DNA from: Mesostigma viride
Taxonomy: Eukaryota; Streptophyta; Mesostigmatophyceae; Mesostigmatales; Mesostigmataceae
NCBI GenBank assembly: GCA_009746045.1
Contig: RPFO01002238.1
Coordinates: 1-58,329, forward strand
Length of the DNA: 58,329 nt
Direction: 5' to 3'
Each line of letters starts with the position of its first letter. Positions within the stretch are counted from its first letter, which is position 1. Below are positions 8,599-18,477 of the stretch, in pieces. The notes under the pieces are model-generated. The model worked only from the letters and a program-made list of their open reading frames with translations, was not told the DNA's origin and did not search any database. The translations under genes were made by a program, and so were the position numbers.

Positions 8599-11500
8599 AT
8601 GTCTTCCTGCGCGGTCATGTGGATTCGGAGCAAGGGGAGCCAAGACGTCAACCTGGTCGTCGACCCCGAAATCACGTTCTTCAAGGCCACGTGGGCGCGC
8701 CACACCAACTTCGCGATCGAGGACGCCGAGATCACCCAATCCGCGGTGTGATGGGATACGGCCAGTTGGTCGAGTTCAAGATCCCAAGGTCGGCGATCTT
8801 CTGCACAAGGTCATGCTGTACATCGATATGGCTGAGTTTCCTAACCCGAACAGTTCCCCGTTCGCCAAGGACTTTGCGCGCATCTTGATCAAGTACGTCG
8901 AGCTGTGCATCGGCGGGTTCAGTATCGAACGAGTGACGGGCGATTACCTCCACGTGATGGACATCCTCACGAAGAAGGGGCACAAGAGCAGCGTGGACAA
9001 CCTGCCGACGAGCCACGGCGGCAGTGTGAAGTTAGACGAGAGGGGTGACATCTATGAGTACTGCGACGGCTCAAACGCCAGCACGTCTACATCCCGATCG
9101 AGTTTTCGTTCACAATGGACCCCGGTCTTGCCTTCCTATGATCGCCATCCAGCACCACGACGTGATCGTCAAGGTCCAGTTCGCGGACGCGGATGACATC
9201 TTCACCCATTACTCGACCGAGGTAGAGGTGTTGCCGTCATCTGTTCCGGTCAATTACTCCGTAACTCCTTACGTGCAAGGTACCGGGGCGGGGACGCCCG
9301 CTGGCAAATGGGAATTTAGCGATATTGATGGCCTCAGCAACACGGGAAGTGCGGGATCTGGGTTTCCATTCGTGTTGACCGGCTACACACGCGATAGCGG
9401 TTATGTCGTCGCATCCGGCGACTCCGCGCATCGATCCGTCGTCGATTTCGGCACCACCGCTTCATTCAACGGCGCTGCCTCGGCATTCTCCGTCGTGACG
9501 GCTTTTACGTCTCGAATGGGTGGCGCTAAAGGAAATCAGATTTTGGAGTACGGTTCCGAAACAGCCGGCGTGCGTGTGATGGCGGGCGTCGACGGTGAAT
9601 TGATATTCGAGGCGACTAGCGGCACGGAAAAGTATACGATATCTGATTGGTCGGGTTCAAAGGTGTACGTGGGCGATGGCCGAAGACACACGCTGGCGGT
9701 GAGCAAGGAATCCGGATACACCGGAACGGTCCCAACAATTCCTTTTGGGTTATGGTTATCAACTACCAACGTCTTGACAAACCAGGGAAATGGTGGTACG
9801 GCTACGGCTACACTATCCTCGTCGACCACTGTGGGCACCGGCGGGGCTACCACCTCGAACACGACGATCACGAACGGAGAGTTGGCTTGGACCGCTAACG
9901 CGCAAGATTATGTGGCCTCGAGCATGGACTATCTCAGCATCCCAGTCGGGTCGCGCGAGAGAGAGCCTTGGTCCCTGTCTTTCCGCTTCTTCCTCTCGAA
10001 CACCCTCGACACTGACCAGACGCCTTTGTTTCATTGGGGTACGAGTCAGACAGGGACAAGAAGAATGGCCATGTATCTCTCGGCCGACGGGAACACGTTG
10101 TCATTGATAACACGAGGAGACGAGACCAATTATACCACGACGAATTTCAGCGTTTCAACTATCGTCAACAAGAACGATTGGAATCACATTGTGATAACCA
10201 AGATCCCACCGCCGTCCGGCTCGTCATACCTGTCGACAAATTATGTGAGCCGACAATGCATCGCAGTGTACGTCAACGGTAACCAGATGGACATGCTGGC
10301 AAGTTACGACCCGTACGCCGGTCAGTACAGTCTACCATTGCGTTTCGGGCCATTCTCCCAAATCCCCAAATCTCCGAAGACGAAGTTGAAGATAAAGCAG
10401 ATAGCCGTGTGGTACGGAACCCCGTACAAGGACAATAACGTAACGTACAAAGTGTACGTGGACGGGTCACAGAGACTCACGCACCCCCTTTGGCCTAAGG
10501 TGGTGGAACCGAGCATCTCGGAAAAAAAACTGTACCTCGGCAACGGGCCGAGCTCGGGTGCCACCTATAACACAACGAACGAGGTGGGACATCGCGTACT
10601 TCTACAACAGCGTCATGACGGACGACATCGCGATCGCGACGTCCGGAATCGGTCTAGACGCCGCCCGTTTGCCCGTCGTCCGCCAGATCCTGGCCGCGCA
10701 ACCGAACACCAAATTCGTAGCTACTCGTGGACCGTCCAAGTTGGAGAACCTCGGCAAGGACTGGGCGTCACTGATCGACACCCAGGGTCGTTTCGCTTTT
10801 CCGTGACCGGATGGACCACTACCTCGACTGGTTTGCTGACCGGTATCGTCTTGCGGGTCGCGGAATCACTCGCCGGGGGGGACACAACAAATGCCGTCGG
10901 CTACTACACCATGGTCATCAACGAGGAGTCCATCCCCGACTACCTCCGTTTTGCGACGGGCGACGCGCCGACCCAGGCACTCGCCCACCCGCGCATCAGA
11001 TGGATCGCCAACCCGCCCAGTTTCGAGTGCAAGCTCGTCGCGCGGTTCTTCTACCTCGACGACTTCGAGAGGAAGCAGTTCGCGCTCAACGGCCACGAGT
11101 ACCTGATCACCGAGACGCAGTTCTTCCAGCAGCACGTCGGCGGCGAGAACGAGCTCGACCTCGAGCTGCGGTTCAACCACCCCGTCAAAGAGCTGCTGTT
11201 CTGGTTCAAGCCGTCCGACCTCTCCTTCGCCTCGAACAAGTTCCGCTCGGACGCCGACTTCGGCTATAACGCCTACTGGAAGTTCTACAACGACAACAGC
11301 GAGTTCGGCGACGGCCACCTGTTCACCAAGGCCAACATCTCGCTCAACTCCCAGAACCTGTACGGCGACGGCCGCGACCCCGTGTACTTCTCCTACCTGG
11401 TCCCCGCCGACTTCCACACGCGCGTGGAGAACAACGCGCGCGTGTACGTCATGCCCTTCGCGCTCAAGCCCGAGTCCTGGAAGCCCACCGGCAGCGTGAA

Positions 11501-11654
11501 CATGTCCCGCTTGGACAGCGTCAAGCTGCACCTCAAGGGCCTCGGTCTCTCGTCCAGGGGCGGCATCCCCTCCGGCACCATCGACGTGTACGCGCGCAGT
11601 TTCAACCTCGTGCGCATCCAGTCGGGCATGGGCGGCAAGCGCTTCGCCTCGTAA
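8599..11654 (+). pseudogene. MCP: MCP paralog 3 with inserted laminin-G-like domains
   Basis: An MCP gene with a large domain insertion, broken by several single-base frameshifts. The start at 8599 gives SKGSQDVNLVVDPEITFF and the ARHTNFAIED motif. The frame then breaks near 8745, 8785, 9075-9135 and again, in a compensating pair, between about 10590 and 10805. First-barrel pieces (ELCIGGFSIERVTGDYLHVMD, PMIAIQHHDVIVKVQFAD) end near 9220. Second-barrel pieces resume near 10990 (ARFFYLDDFERKQFA, GRDPVYFSYL, PTGSVNMSRLD) and run to the stop. Between them lie about 580 residues with laminin-G/ConA-like features: WSLSFRFF, NDWNHIVITK, CIAVYVNGNQ and DIAYFYNSVMTDDIA, preceded by a weaker similar unit (SAFSVVTAF, RRHTLAVSK). 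These folds often bind glycans. Fixed gene order and shared ends make it a paralog of its neighbours. Confidence 0.85.
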
Positions 11655-11711
11655 GCCTTGTCGCGCGATCGCGGCAAAGGGTTTTCGCCAAGAAAAAATC
11701 TTTCCGGGTAG

Positions 11712-11716
11712 TATAC
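11712..11716 (+). promoter_or_regulatory. Start-proximal TATAC motif
   Basis: TATAC ending four bases before the ATG of MCP 4, with a preceding AAAAAA run (11693-11698). Matches the element before MCP 2. Confidence 0.45.
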
Positions 11717-11720
11717 GACA

Positions 11721-13106
11721 ATGTCTGGCTGTCCGGTCCTCGTCCTCCGCGCCAAGGGTCCGCAGGACGCCTCGCTCACCGTCTCGCCCGTCAAGACCTT
11801 CTTCAAGTCGATCTACCCCCGCCACACCAACTTCTCGTTCGAGGACACGGAGGTCGTGTCCGTCGCCGGGAACCAGGGGTTCGGCAGGGAGGTGACGTTC
11901 CAGATCCCGAAGAGCGGCGATCTCGTCTCGAAGATGTTCCTGTATCTCGAACTTCCGCCCATCAGGGAGTGGAACACTAATCCTTCTCCTCCTTTCGGAT
12001 CGGCGTGGTGGAAGATTTTCGACCCGTTCTATGACGATATCGCGCGCATCCTCATCAAAAAGGTCGAGTTCAAGATCGGAGGAACCGTCATCGAGGAGAT
12101 GACCGGCGAGTTCATGCACGTCTACGACCAGCTGTCCCGCGACCCGTCGACGTCCTACGTGGAGAACACTCCCGCGCGGCACGGCGGGTCGGTCCGTGTC
12201 GAGAACGGAGGACAGACCGGCGGAAGGAAGAGTTACATCTACGTCCCCTTGCAGTTCTCGTTCTGCCTCGAGGACGGCATGGCTCTCCCCATGATCGCGC
12301 TGCAGTACCACGACGCCAAGGTCGTCGTGACACTCAACAGCAAGGACGCGATCTTCACGCAGATGGCGGGCGGGAACAAGTACCCCGGCACCACCTTGAG
12401 CCGCGACCCGCAGACATGGGCCACACTCTCGGGCGTGGCCGGTTACCGCAACGCGATGATGGAGCATATGGACGACATCGCCAAGTTGCGGCTCGTGTGT
12501 CGGTTCGTATACCTGGACGATTTCGAACGTAAGCAGTTCGCGGAGGAGCGGCACCAGTACCTGATCACCGAGACCCAGCACTACTCTCATTACGTGACCG
12601 AGGGGTCCGGCCTCGAGACCATCGCCCTGTCGTTCAGTCATCCCGTGAAGGAACTCATTTTCTATTACAAAGCCGATAACCGTCTGTCGGATCCGGAGAC
12701 GTCTCCCGACCCGACGGCGGCGTATTGGAATTTCAAGAATAAGAATAGCAAGTTCGGGGACGGCCACTTGTTCGAGAAGGCCAACCTGACTCTCAACTCG
12801 CAGCAGATGTTCGGCGAGGGCCGCGACCCGATCTACTTCAGCTACATCCTGCCTCTGCAGACCCACACGCGCCTGCCGAAGATGGGCCACGTGTACGTCA
12901 TCCCGTTCTCCCTCGAGCCCGAGAACTGGAAGCCCACCGGCTCGCTGAATTTCAGCCGGCTCGACACCGTCAAGCTGGTTCTGCTGGGTCTCCAGAAGAA
13001 CAGCACGACGGCCCGCATCCCGAAGGGCGTCATCGAGATCTACGCGCGCTCCTTCAACGTGATGGCGATCGCGTCCGGTATGGGCGGCAAGCGTTTCGCG
13101 TCGTAA
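11721..13106 (+). CDS. MCP: Major capsid protein paralog 4
   Basis: An intact 461-residue MCP and the most compact of the four; its length is typical of canonical algal-virus capsid proteins (about 440-500 residues). It shows the order SIYPRHTNFSFEDTEV, VEFKIGGTVIEEMTGEFMHVYD, LPMIALQYHDAKVVV, RFVYLDDFERKQFA, VKELIFYYKAD, GRDPIYFSYI and PTGSLNFSRLDTVKL, with a C-terminal MGGKRFAS shared with MCP 3. The inter-barrel loop is short, so it serves as the reference for the insertions in MCP 2 and MCP 3. It is probably the main capsid subunit, by inference from the minimal form and intact frame. Confidence 0.95.
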   Translation: MSGCPVLVLRAKGPQDASLTVSPVKTFFKSIYPRHTNFSFEDTEVVSVAGNQGFGREVTFQIPKSGDLVSKMFLYLELPPIREWNTNPSPPFGSAWWKIFDPFYDDIARILIKKVEFKIGGTVIEEMTGEFMHVYDQLSRDPSTSYVENTPARHGGSVRVENGGQTGGRKSYIYVPLQFSFCLEDGMALPMIALQYHDAKVVVTLNSKDAIFTQMAGGNKYPGTTLSRDPQTWATLSGVAGYRNAMMEHMDDIAKLRLVCRFVYLDDFERKQFAEERHQYLITETQHYSHYVTEGSGLETIALSFSHPVKELIFYYKADNRLSDPETSPDPTAAYWNFKNKNSKFGDGHLFEKANLTLNSQQMFGEGRDPIYFSYILPLQTHTRLPKMGHVYVIPFSLEPENWKPTGSLNFSRLDTVKLVLLGLQKNSTTARIPKGVIEIYARSFNVMAIASGMGGKRFAS

Positions 13107-13203
13107 ACGTCTCGTCCCGTCCCGTCCCGGACCAACCCGCTCACGTCCATGGGGCGTGTATTGGCTCGAAGGAAACATACTTTTTCTGTGTAGATCCGTA
13201 AGG

Positions 13204-13461
13204 ATGCCCCCTCGGACGAGGCCGATCAAGAGGAAGACGAGACATCGCGCGTCCAGCACGTTGGTCCTCCGCAAGCCAAAGATCACGGACGCGCCTCGAC
13301 TGCCCCCTCCTCCGCCTCCCTCCTCGGTGGGCGGCGTGGCCGTTCCTCCCGCGCACGTGCTCACACGCATCGAGCAGCCCGTGTACATCATGACGCCCGC
13401 CGCCGTCCGGCCCGGCCCGGCGGCGCCCCCGGTCAGTACTCGTCTTTCCGTTCGGCGTTGA
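13204..13461 (+). CDS. Small basic Pro-rich protein
   Basis: An 85-residue ORF starting at 13204 with a strongly basic N-terminus (PRTRPIKRKTRHR), a run of seven prolines, and a possible short folded segment (HVLTRIEQPVYIM). An upstream in-frame Met at 13156 is less likely because the basic start matches viral DNA-condensing or virion core peptides. Its 3' end overlaps the 3' end of the A32 gene (13433-13498, opposite strand) by 29 bp, a tail-to-tail arrangement consistent with viral packing. The function is unknown. Confidence 0.5.
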   Translation: MPPRTRPIKRKTRHRASSTLVLRKPKITDAPRLPPPPPPSSVGGVAVPPAHVLTRIEQPVYIMTPAAVRPGPAAPPVSTRLSVRR

Positions 13462-13498
13462 GTTTGCGCACCCGCGTGTTGACGACCTTCATGGACCC
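13433..13498 (-). pseudogene. 3' end of the split A32 packaging ATPase gene
   Basis: On the minus strand these 66 bases, starting from the target-site copy at 13494-13498, continue the frame of the ATPase fragment at 32912-33654 and reach a TGA at 13435-13433. They encode about 20 basic, polar residues (contains VVNTRVRKLNAERKDEY). Element I separates the two parts by 19.4 kb. The frame fit and the duplicated gaccc on both sides are the evidence that they were one gene. Confidence 0.8.
13494..13498. repeat. Left target-site duplication of element I
   Basis: The pentamer gaccc directly abuts the left LTR and is repeated at 32912-32916 directly after the right LTR. Five base pairs is the usual copia duplication length. 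Confidence 0.85.
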
Positions 13499-13953
13499 AG
13501 TTAGATGAGATGCTTAGGCTGACACACGGATTTCCGGCCTGCGCGCCGCGTATTGCCTACCGCGGCTGAGCGGGACACCTCAGTACAGTACGGCAGGGTG
13601 TACGGTACTGAGGTGTCATGTGGACCGATGTGCGGTTAGTGCCAGACTGTTCCTAGGTGCTAGCTCGACCCGCCAGGTCCGGTGTAGCCGGGCCTGACGG
13701 GCCGAGTCTTAGCTGGATGCTAGTGACGTGGTCGCATGGCATTGCAGTGTACACTTGTCCACTGGTCGTGTGCTGCAGGTAGCACCGCCATAGGCATATA
13801 GGCGTAGCACTGGGGAGTGCCACAGCACCCGAGTCTGCCCAGTTCCATTCTGAGCCCTCAGCTTTCATCTCTCTCTCATTGTATTATTGTAATACAATCA
13901 TCATTCGCTCTCAGCTTTCGCAGTTGTTCGTCGTCCCTAGTCTCCATCCAACT
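13499..13953 (+). repeat. Left LTR of element I
   Basis: 455 bp, starting AGTTAGATGAG and ending CCATCCAACT. Contains a 13-bp-stem hairpin (13574-13586 with 13605-13617, arms gacacctcagtac and its complement) and an AT-rich palindrome near the 3' end around 13880-13900. Directly followed by tggactgaaaagttcgat (13954-13971), the position of a tRNA primer-binding site; I cannot assign the tRNA. Confidence 0.9.
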
Positions 13954-14000
13954 TGGACTGAAAAGTTCGATATTTTTTTTTAAAGCAAAAAAAAAAAGAT

Positions 14001-14720
14001 ATGGCGTCCAACAACAACAACAACAAGGGGAAGGCGCCTGCCAGGCGCACCTCACCCCGCCTTTCGCCGGAGGGCACGCCCTCCACCAACGATGCGAGGG
14101 TGACGCCCAACGTCACCTTCCGCACGGTGGTCGCTGACCACCCCAGGCGTCGGGGCCCGCAGGTGGGGCCCGGCGCCCGGGGAATGGCGAGCGGTCGTCC
14201 GTTTGCCATAGGCGGTTCGTCCGCCATGGCACCTGGGGGGCAGGTCCCCCGGGCACGCAATGCCCCCGTCGCAGGTGACGGGGGTCGTGAGCGGAGTGAT
14301 TCCTCGGAGGAGGATGGCGAGGTGCCGCCTGCGAGGCCTCGGCCTTCGCTCGAGCTGTCGTCGCAGACACCTGCGACGTCTGGCAACCTGTCCGTGGGCC
14401 GACAGATGGCCGTCATGGACATTGACCGGTATGGGGAACATGTTCCGCCCCCGGTCGCATTCGGGCGCCCACCCCATTTTCTCCCCATTGGGGAGGACGA
14501 CATCCCCGCCTTCATTTCGATGAACGGCCGGATCTTACGTCAACGTTTTCAGATGCTTCCAGATGAGGAGATGCACGCGATAGAGGTGCATCGGGTACAA
14601 ACGCTGGTCGAGGGGCGGCTGAGGATGCAGTTCTCTTTGGTTCAGGTAGCAGTTTGGCTGTACTGTTTCGCCAATCGGCCGAGGCACAATCCCGGCACTG
14701 TTGATCAGTGGTGTCCAAAA
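14001..14720 (+). CDS. Element I gag, N-terminal part (interrupted)
   Basis: An ORF starting MASNNNNNKGKAPARR. Basic, low-complexity and Pro/Gly/Arg-rich for about 190 residues, then a more structured stretch (LPDEEMHAIEVHRVQTLVEG, VAVWLYCFANRPRHN). It lies directly after the LTR and primer-site position, where gag begins. The frame runs a few codons into the palindromic insert and stops at 14747; a gag-like frame resumes after 16464. Joining the two at the obvious ends does not keep frame, so the insertion or later mutation broke gag. The gag assignment rests on position and composition. Confidence 0.5.
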
Positions 14721-14725
14721 ACCAA

Positions 14726-16464
14726 ATGTCCTCATTTGAGGACATAGTCCTCGTTTGAGACGGGGGGGGTCAGGGGGGCGGTTTTGGCGCCAAAGTTGGT
14801 CCTGAGGATCCCTGGTGGGTTTTGGCGCGAAACTGGGATAGGTACTGAGCGCGCCAAGCCCCCGGGGTCGACAGGGGCCGACCGTACCTGGAAAATATGA
14901 GGCGAGGAAAAGTACCTACTACAGCAAGAACGTTGCAATGTAATCGAGCATTTTGTCGAGTGACGGCTATGGGGTCGTTCCAGTTCTGAGGCTTGCCTGA
15001 ACGTTATAGGCCATTATTTTGCCCCGAATGAAGACAGAACTTTAGATCATCATCTAGTCATTTCGAAGATGCTGCTTTTGACGTGCAGGTGCTTTGTATA
15101 TGTCGAAAATATTGTTCATGAACGGATTTTGGCATCGTTGAAGAAAACCTGGAAGCTACGTAGATGGCATGATAGGTCAGTATGCAGTTCGGTTTTACAA
15201 TTTCTTTTTCCGCCCAGTAGCTGCGGATATCGCGAGTATGGGTTATGGTACGCTTCTGGGTTAATGGGCGACCCGGGCAACAGAGGGACCTGGGCAGTTA
15301 GATGGGTCAAAGAGTCTCCATTTTTTCGTCGTGATATCGCAGTCACGCCTGGCGAAAACCACGGCGAGCGCGAGCCATATTTTACTTTTGCCGCAAGGCT
15401 GGGTGCTTCCCGGGCGTCACCGTCCTTTAATATATATTTCTTGAGCTGTCCCGCGCAGCTGGCGGCCTGGGCGCACGTCAAGAACAAGGTTCCGGATGTC
15501 ATCCGCAACCGCATCGTTCTAAATAAGCGTGTCAAGAGTATCGTAGCTTATAACCCCCGCAGACTTAATGATTCCGGTTCTTTTCAATGCCCAACGTCGT
15601 GGTTGTGATTACGCCTATGTCCGGGGAACTTAAAGGAAGTTTGCTGGGTAATGCTTTCTTTTCCCGTGGTGTCACTGAAAAGGTAAACGGCCTTGCGTCG
15701 TCAAAACAGCAGCAAGTAGAAGTCACTGTGCTTAGTTGCAATGTGGTAGTTTGATTTAACACATATACTGCCTTGTTGCTATAAACTTTTTCAAGGCTTG
15801 CTGGGATGTTGCCCATATGTTTCTAACGCTTAACCTCATGTCCAAGTGAGCTAGACTGGCTTGGAAACTTGAGCTTTTCATGCTTACATTGTGCTTGTAT
15901 TGCTATTTGTGCCTCTTTGCAGTATCTGCTTCATATATGATTGAAGGCTTCAGCATCATTGTCGAGCACCGTGGTGGCAGCCAAGCCTCCAATAACGATC
16001 ACAGACCTAACCTTGGCAAGTATTTGCTTCTTATTTCATTCTTTGGACTGAGCTAGCTTTGAGCTAGCTTTACACCTGCTATTTGGCCTGCACCATGGTC
16101 CCTGGCTGCCAGTTACATTTTGTGCCCCCCCCGGCAGGCTGCAGGGTCTAGGATAGCGAGGGTGTAATGTAGACATGTTGTGGGCACCTTGGGTGCATTT
16201 TCAGGACCAGCCATGACCTGGCCCTGCCTTCTTTCTGGGCATATTGTTGACTTGAGTGCTTGTTGGTCACTCGCGTAGCGACCCCCCTGCATTCATAAAT
16301 CGTAAACAATTATACAATGAGCATATTTCATGGATGTTAAGCATTGCTACTCTTGAACATATCATAAATGAACATGGTTCCATGCCGTACCCATGGATAT
16401 GTTGAAATGTGTGAGTTATTACAAATGGTATCCATGCTTAAAAATGTCCTCATATGAGGACATT
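14726..16464. mobile_element. Insert with palindromic ends inside gag
   Basis: About 1.74 kb that interrupts gag. Each end carries a near-identical palindrome: TGTCCTCATTTGAGGACA at 14727-14744 and TGTCCTCATATGAGGACA at 16445-16462. Outside the palindromes there are short CCAA/TTGG-like inverted ends and possible 3-5 bp repeats around tggtg, but no duplication is certain. Interior composition is distinct: a GC-rich left third, then AT-rich noncoding DNA. One ORF (15069-15608, 179 codons) has no recognisable motif and may be spurious; I see nothing else in 15609-16440. Probably a non-autonomous DNA transposon. Confidence 0.5.
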
Positions 16465-18435
16465 TTCTTGGTGATTAGACACTGGGCGTCCCGGCAGCGC
16501 CAGAGAGAGGCGCTGAGCGTGGTCGCCCGACCGGAGATCCAACTGACTCCGTTGGGGCCGTGGCCCCAAGTCACGCCAGTTGGCTGGGGCCCGGAGCGGC
16601 GTGAGGCGGCTGCGATGCCGCCTGCGACGGAGCGCGGGGCGGCAGACGCCCCCAACACGCCCATGGGTGGTGAAGCCACCCAGGACCCTCTGGCAGGTCA
16701 GAGGGTCCAACCTCAGCCGCAGGCTCCCCCGCCCAGCGTGGGGGGCCAGGTGGCTGAGGAGGCCACCGGGGTCGCAGGGACCCCGGCGGCGACACAAGCG
16801 CCCGGGGTCGCAGGGACCCCGGCAGCGACGCCGGCGCCTCCGGCGCTGGCGGGGGATGCAGCCCCCATGGAGGGTGTCACGGGCACCTCCAGTGGCTCTG
16901 GGGGGCAGGCCCCCTCTAGCCGCACCAAGGACAAGGCCCTGGCAGGGCCGGAGGGGCCACAGGGTCCCACCTTGGCAGGGCAGCAGCCGGCACGGCTGGA
17001 CGGCGACCTGGAAGGTCGGGACTTCATCACCTTGAGTGATGAGGCCGTGTGGCGTGCCATACAGACAGCCACAGCCTCCTTCCGTGGGCTGGCCGACAGG
17101 AGCCAGCAGATGCACGTTGCGGAGGCGGGTAGCCTGGTGTGTGCGATTATCACGCACATCCTGGGCTTGCCCAACCTCCATGCAGACACACGCAGGGTGT
17201 GTGACGACCTGCTGCCTGCCCTGCAGGCTCTCCTCTCAGGGAGGAGGGTGCAGGGCAACAGGGTTGGCCTGGTGCGCCTCATCGAGCTCCTGCATAATGC
17301 CATCATGAAAGGGGCTGGTAGGTGGTTGCCTACCTGGCTGCAACATGATTTTACTAACCCTACTGACGATGACGTGTCCCTCTCTCCCACCTTCCATGAT
17401 TGGGAGGAGGCCCGCAGCAGGAGGCGGGAAGTGACACACACTCACACCCCCAACCAGCCCACCCCTATGTTGTCTAACCCTCCTACACAGCCCATGTTTG
17501 CCCATCCTGCTCAGCTCACTCAAGTAGCACTTCCCTCTCAGCAGGTCTCTCCTGTGAATGCTGCAGCAGCAACACCATCTTCTCCCTCTCCCCCTGCATC
17601 CCCCTCTAGGCTACCCACTTACAATGAAAACCGTCCTGTGGATAGGATTAATGTCAGGGGGCTGCCTGAGGGGTATACTAGGGAGCAGGGGAATCATGCA
17701 CTTCTCTCTCTGCAGCTGGCTAGGGAGGAACTGAATGTCAAGAATTGGTTTGGATCTCTCATGCAGGGGGATTTTTACCATCAGTCCTCTTCTCAGATTC
17801 AGAATCTCATTCTTGTCTTCCAGCGTAGGTATCCCAAGTGGCAGGACACGCAGGCTAGGGCAGTTTGGGAGGCTTTCATGAAGGAGCTAACTGACCTCCT
17901 CTCCACCCCCTCATCTGTGGACATCTATGGGGCATTCAGGTGGGTAGAGGAATACAGGGTCACATCAGTGGACTATGTGGCTGAGACAAAGAAATATGAG
18001 CTAGCCATCAAAGCACGTCCTGATGTCCAGCAGCTAGATCACAAGTTCTTGCTGCGTTCCTTCCTTGAGAAACTCAAACTTGACAAAAACACCTACGCCA
18101 TGCTTGCAACAGGAATGGCAAAGTACTGGGAGGACATGAAGGAGGCATTGGATTATATCAAGCTGGCCTTGGCTCCCCTTAGCCAGGGGGCCATGGGCAC
18201 CTCTGTAAAGAGGGTCAGGGGGGAAGAGAGGGAGGAGGAGGATAGGGAGAGGGAAGACAGGAGCAAGAGACCTGTCACTATGGCAGAAGTCAAGTCCCTG
18301 CTGGGACAAATGTTTAAGGGCAAGGGCAAGGGCAAGGGCAAGGGCAAGGGCAAGGGCAGGGGCTGGGGCAAGGGCAAGGGTAAGGGGCAGTCTCCCTCCA
18401 AGGGGGGCAGCTCCAGCAACAACAACAACAACAGT

Positions 18436-18477
<42 letters not shown>

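Noticed and set aside
10866-13391. 841-codon minus-strand ORF, and similar long minus ORFs opposite the MCP genes (6757-8367) and opposite VLTF3 (601-1473)
   Set aside because: Arg/Leu/Val/Asp-rich shadow translations of GC-rich genes on the other strand; no motif, and the plus-strand MCP and VLTF3 motifs are unambiguous.
15069-15608. 179-codon ORF in the palindrome-ended insert
   Set aside because: No motif or compositional support, and the inverse strand is also open; kept only as a note in the insert description.
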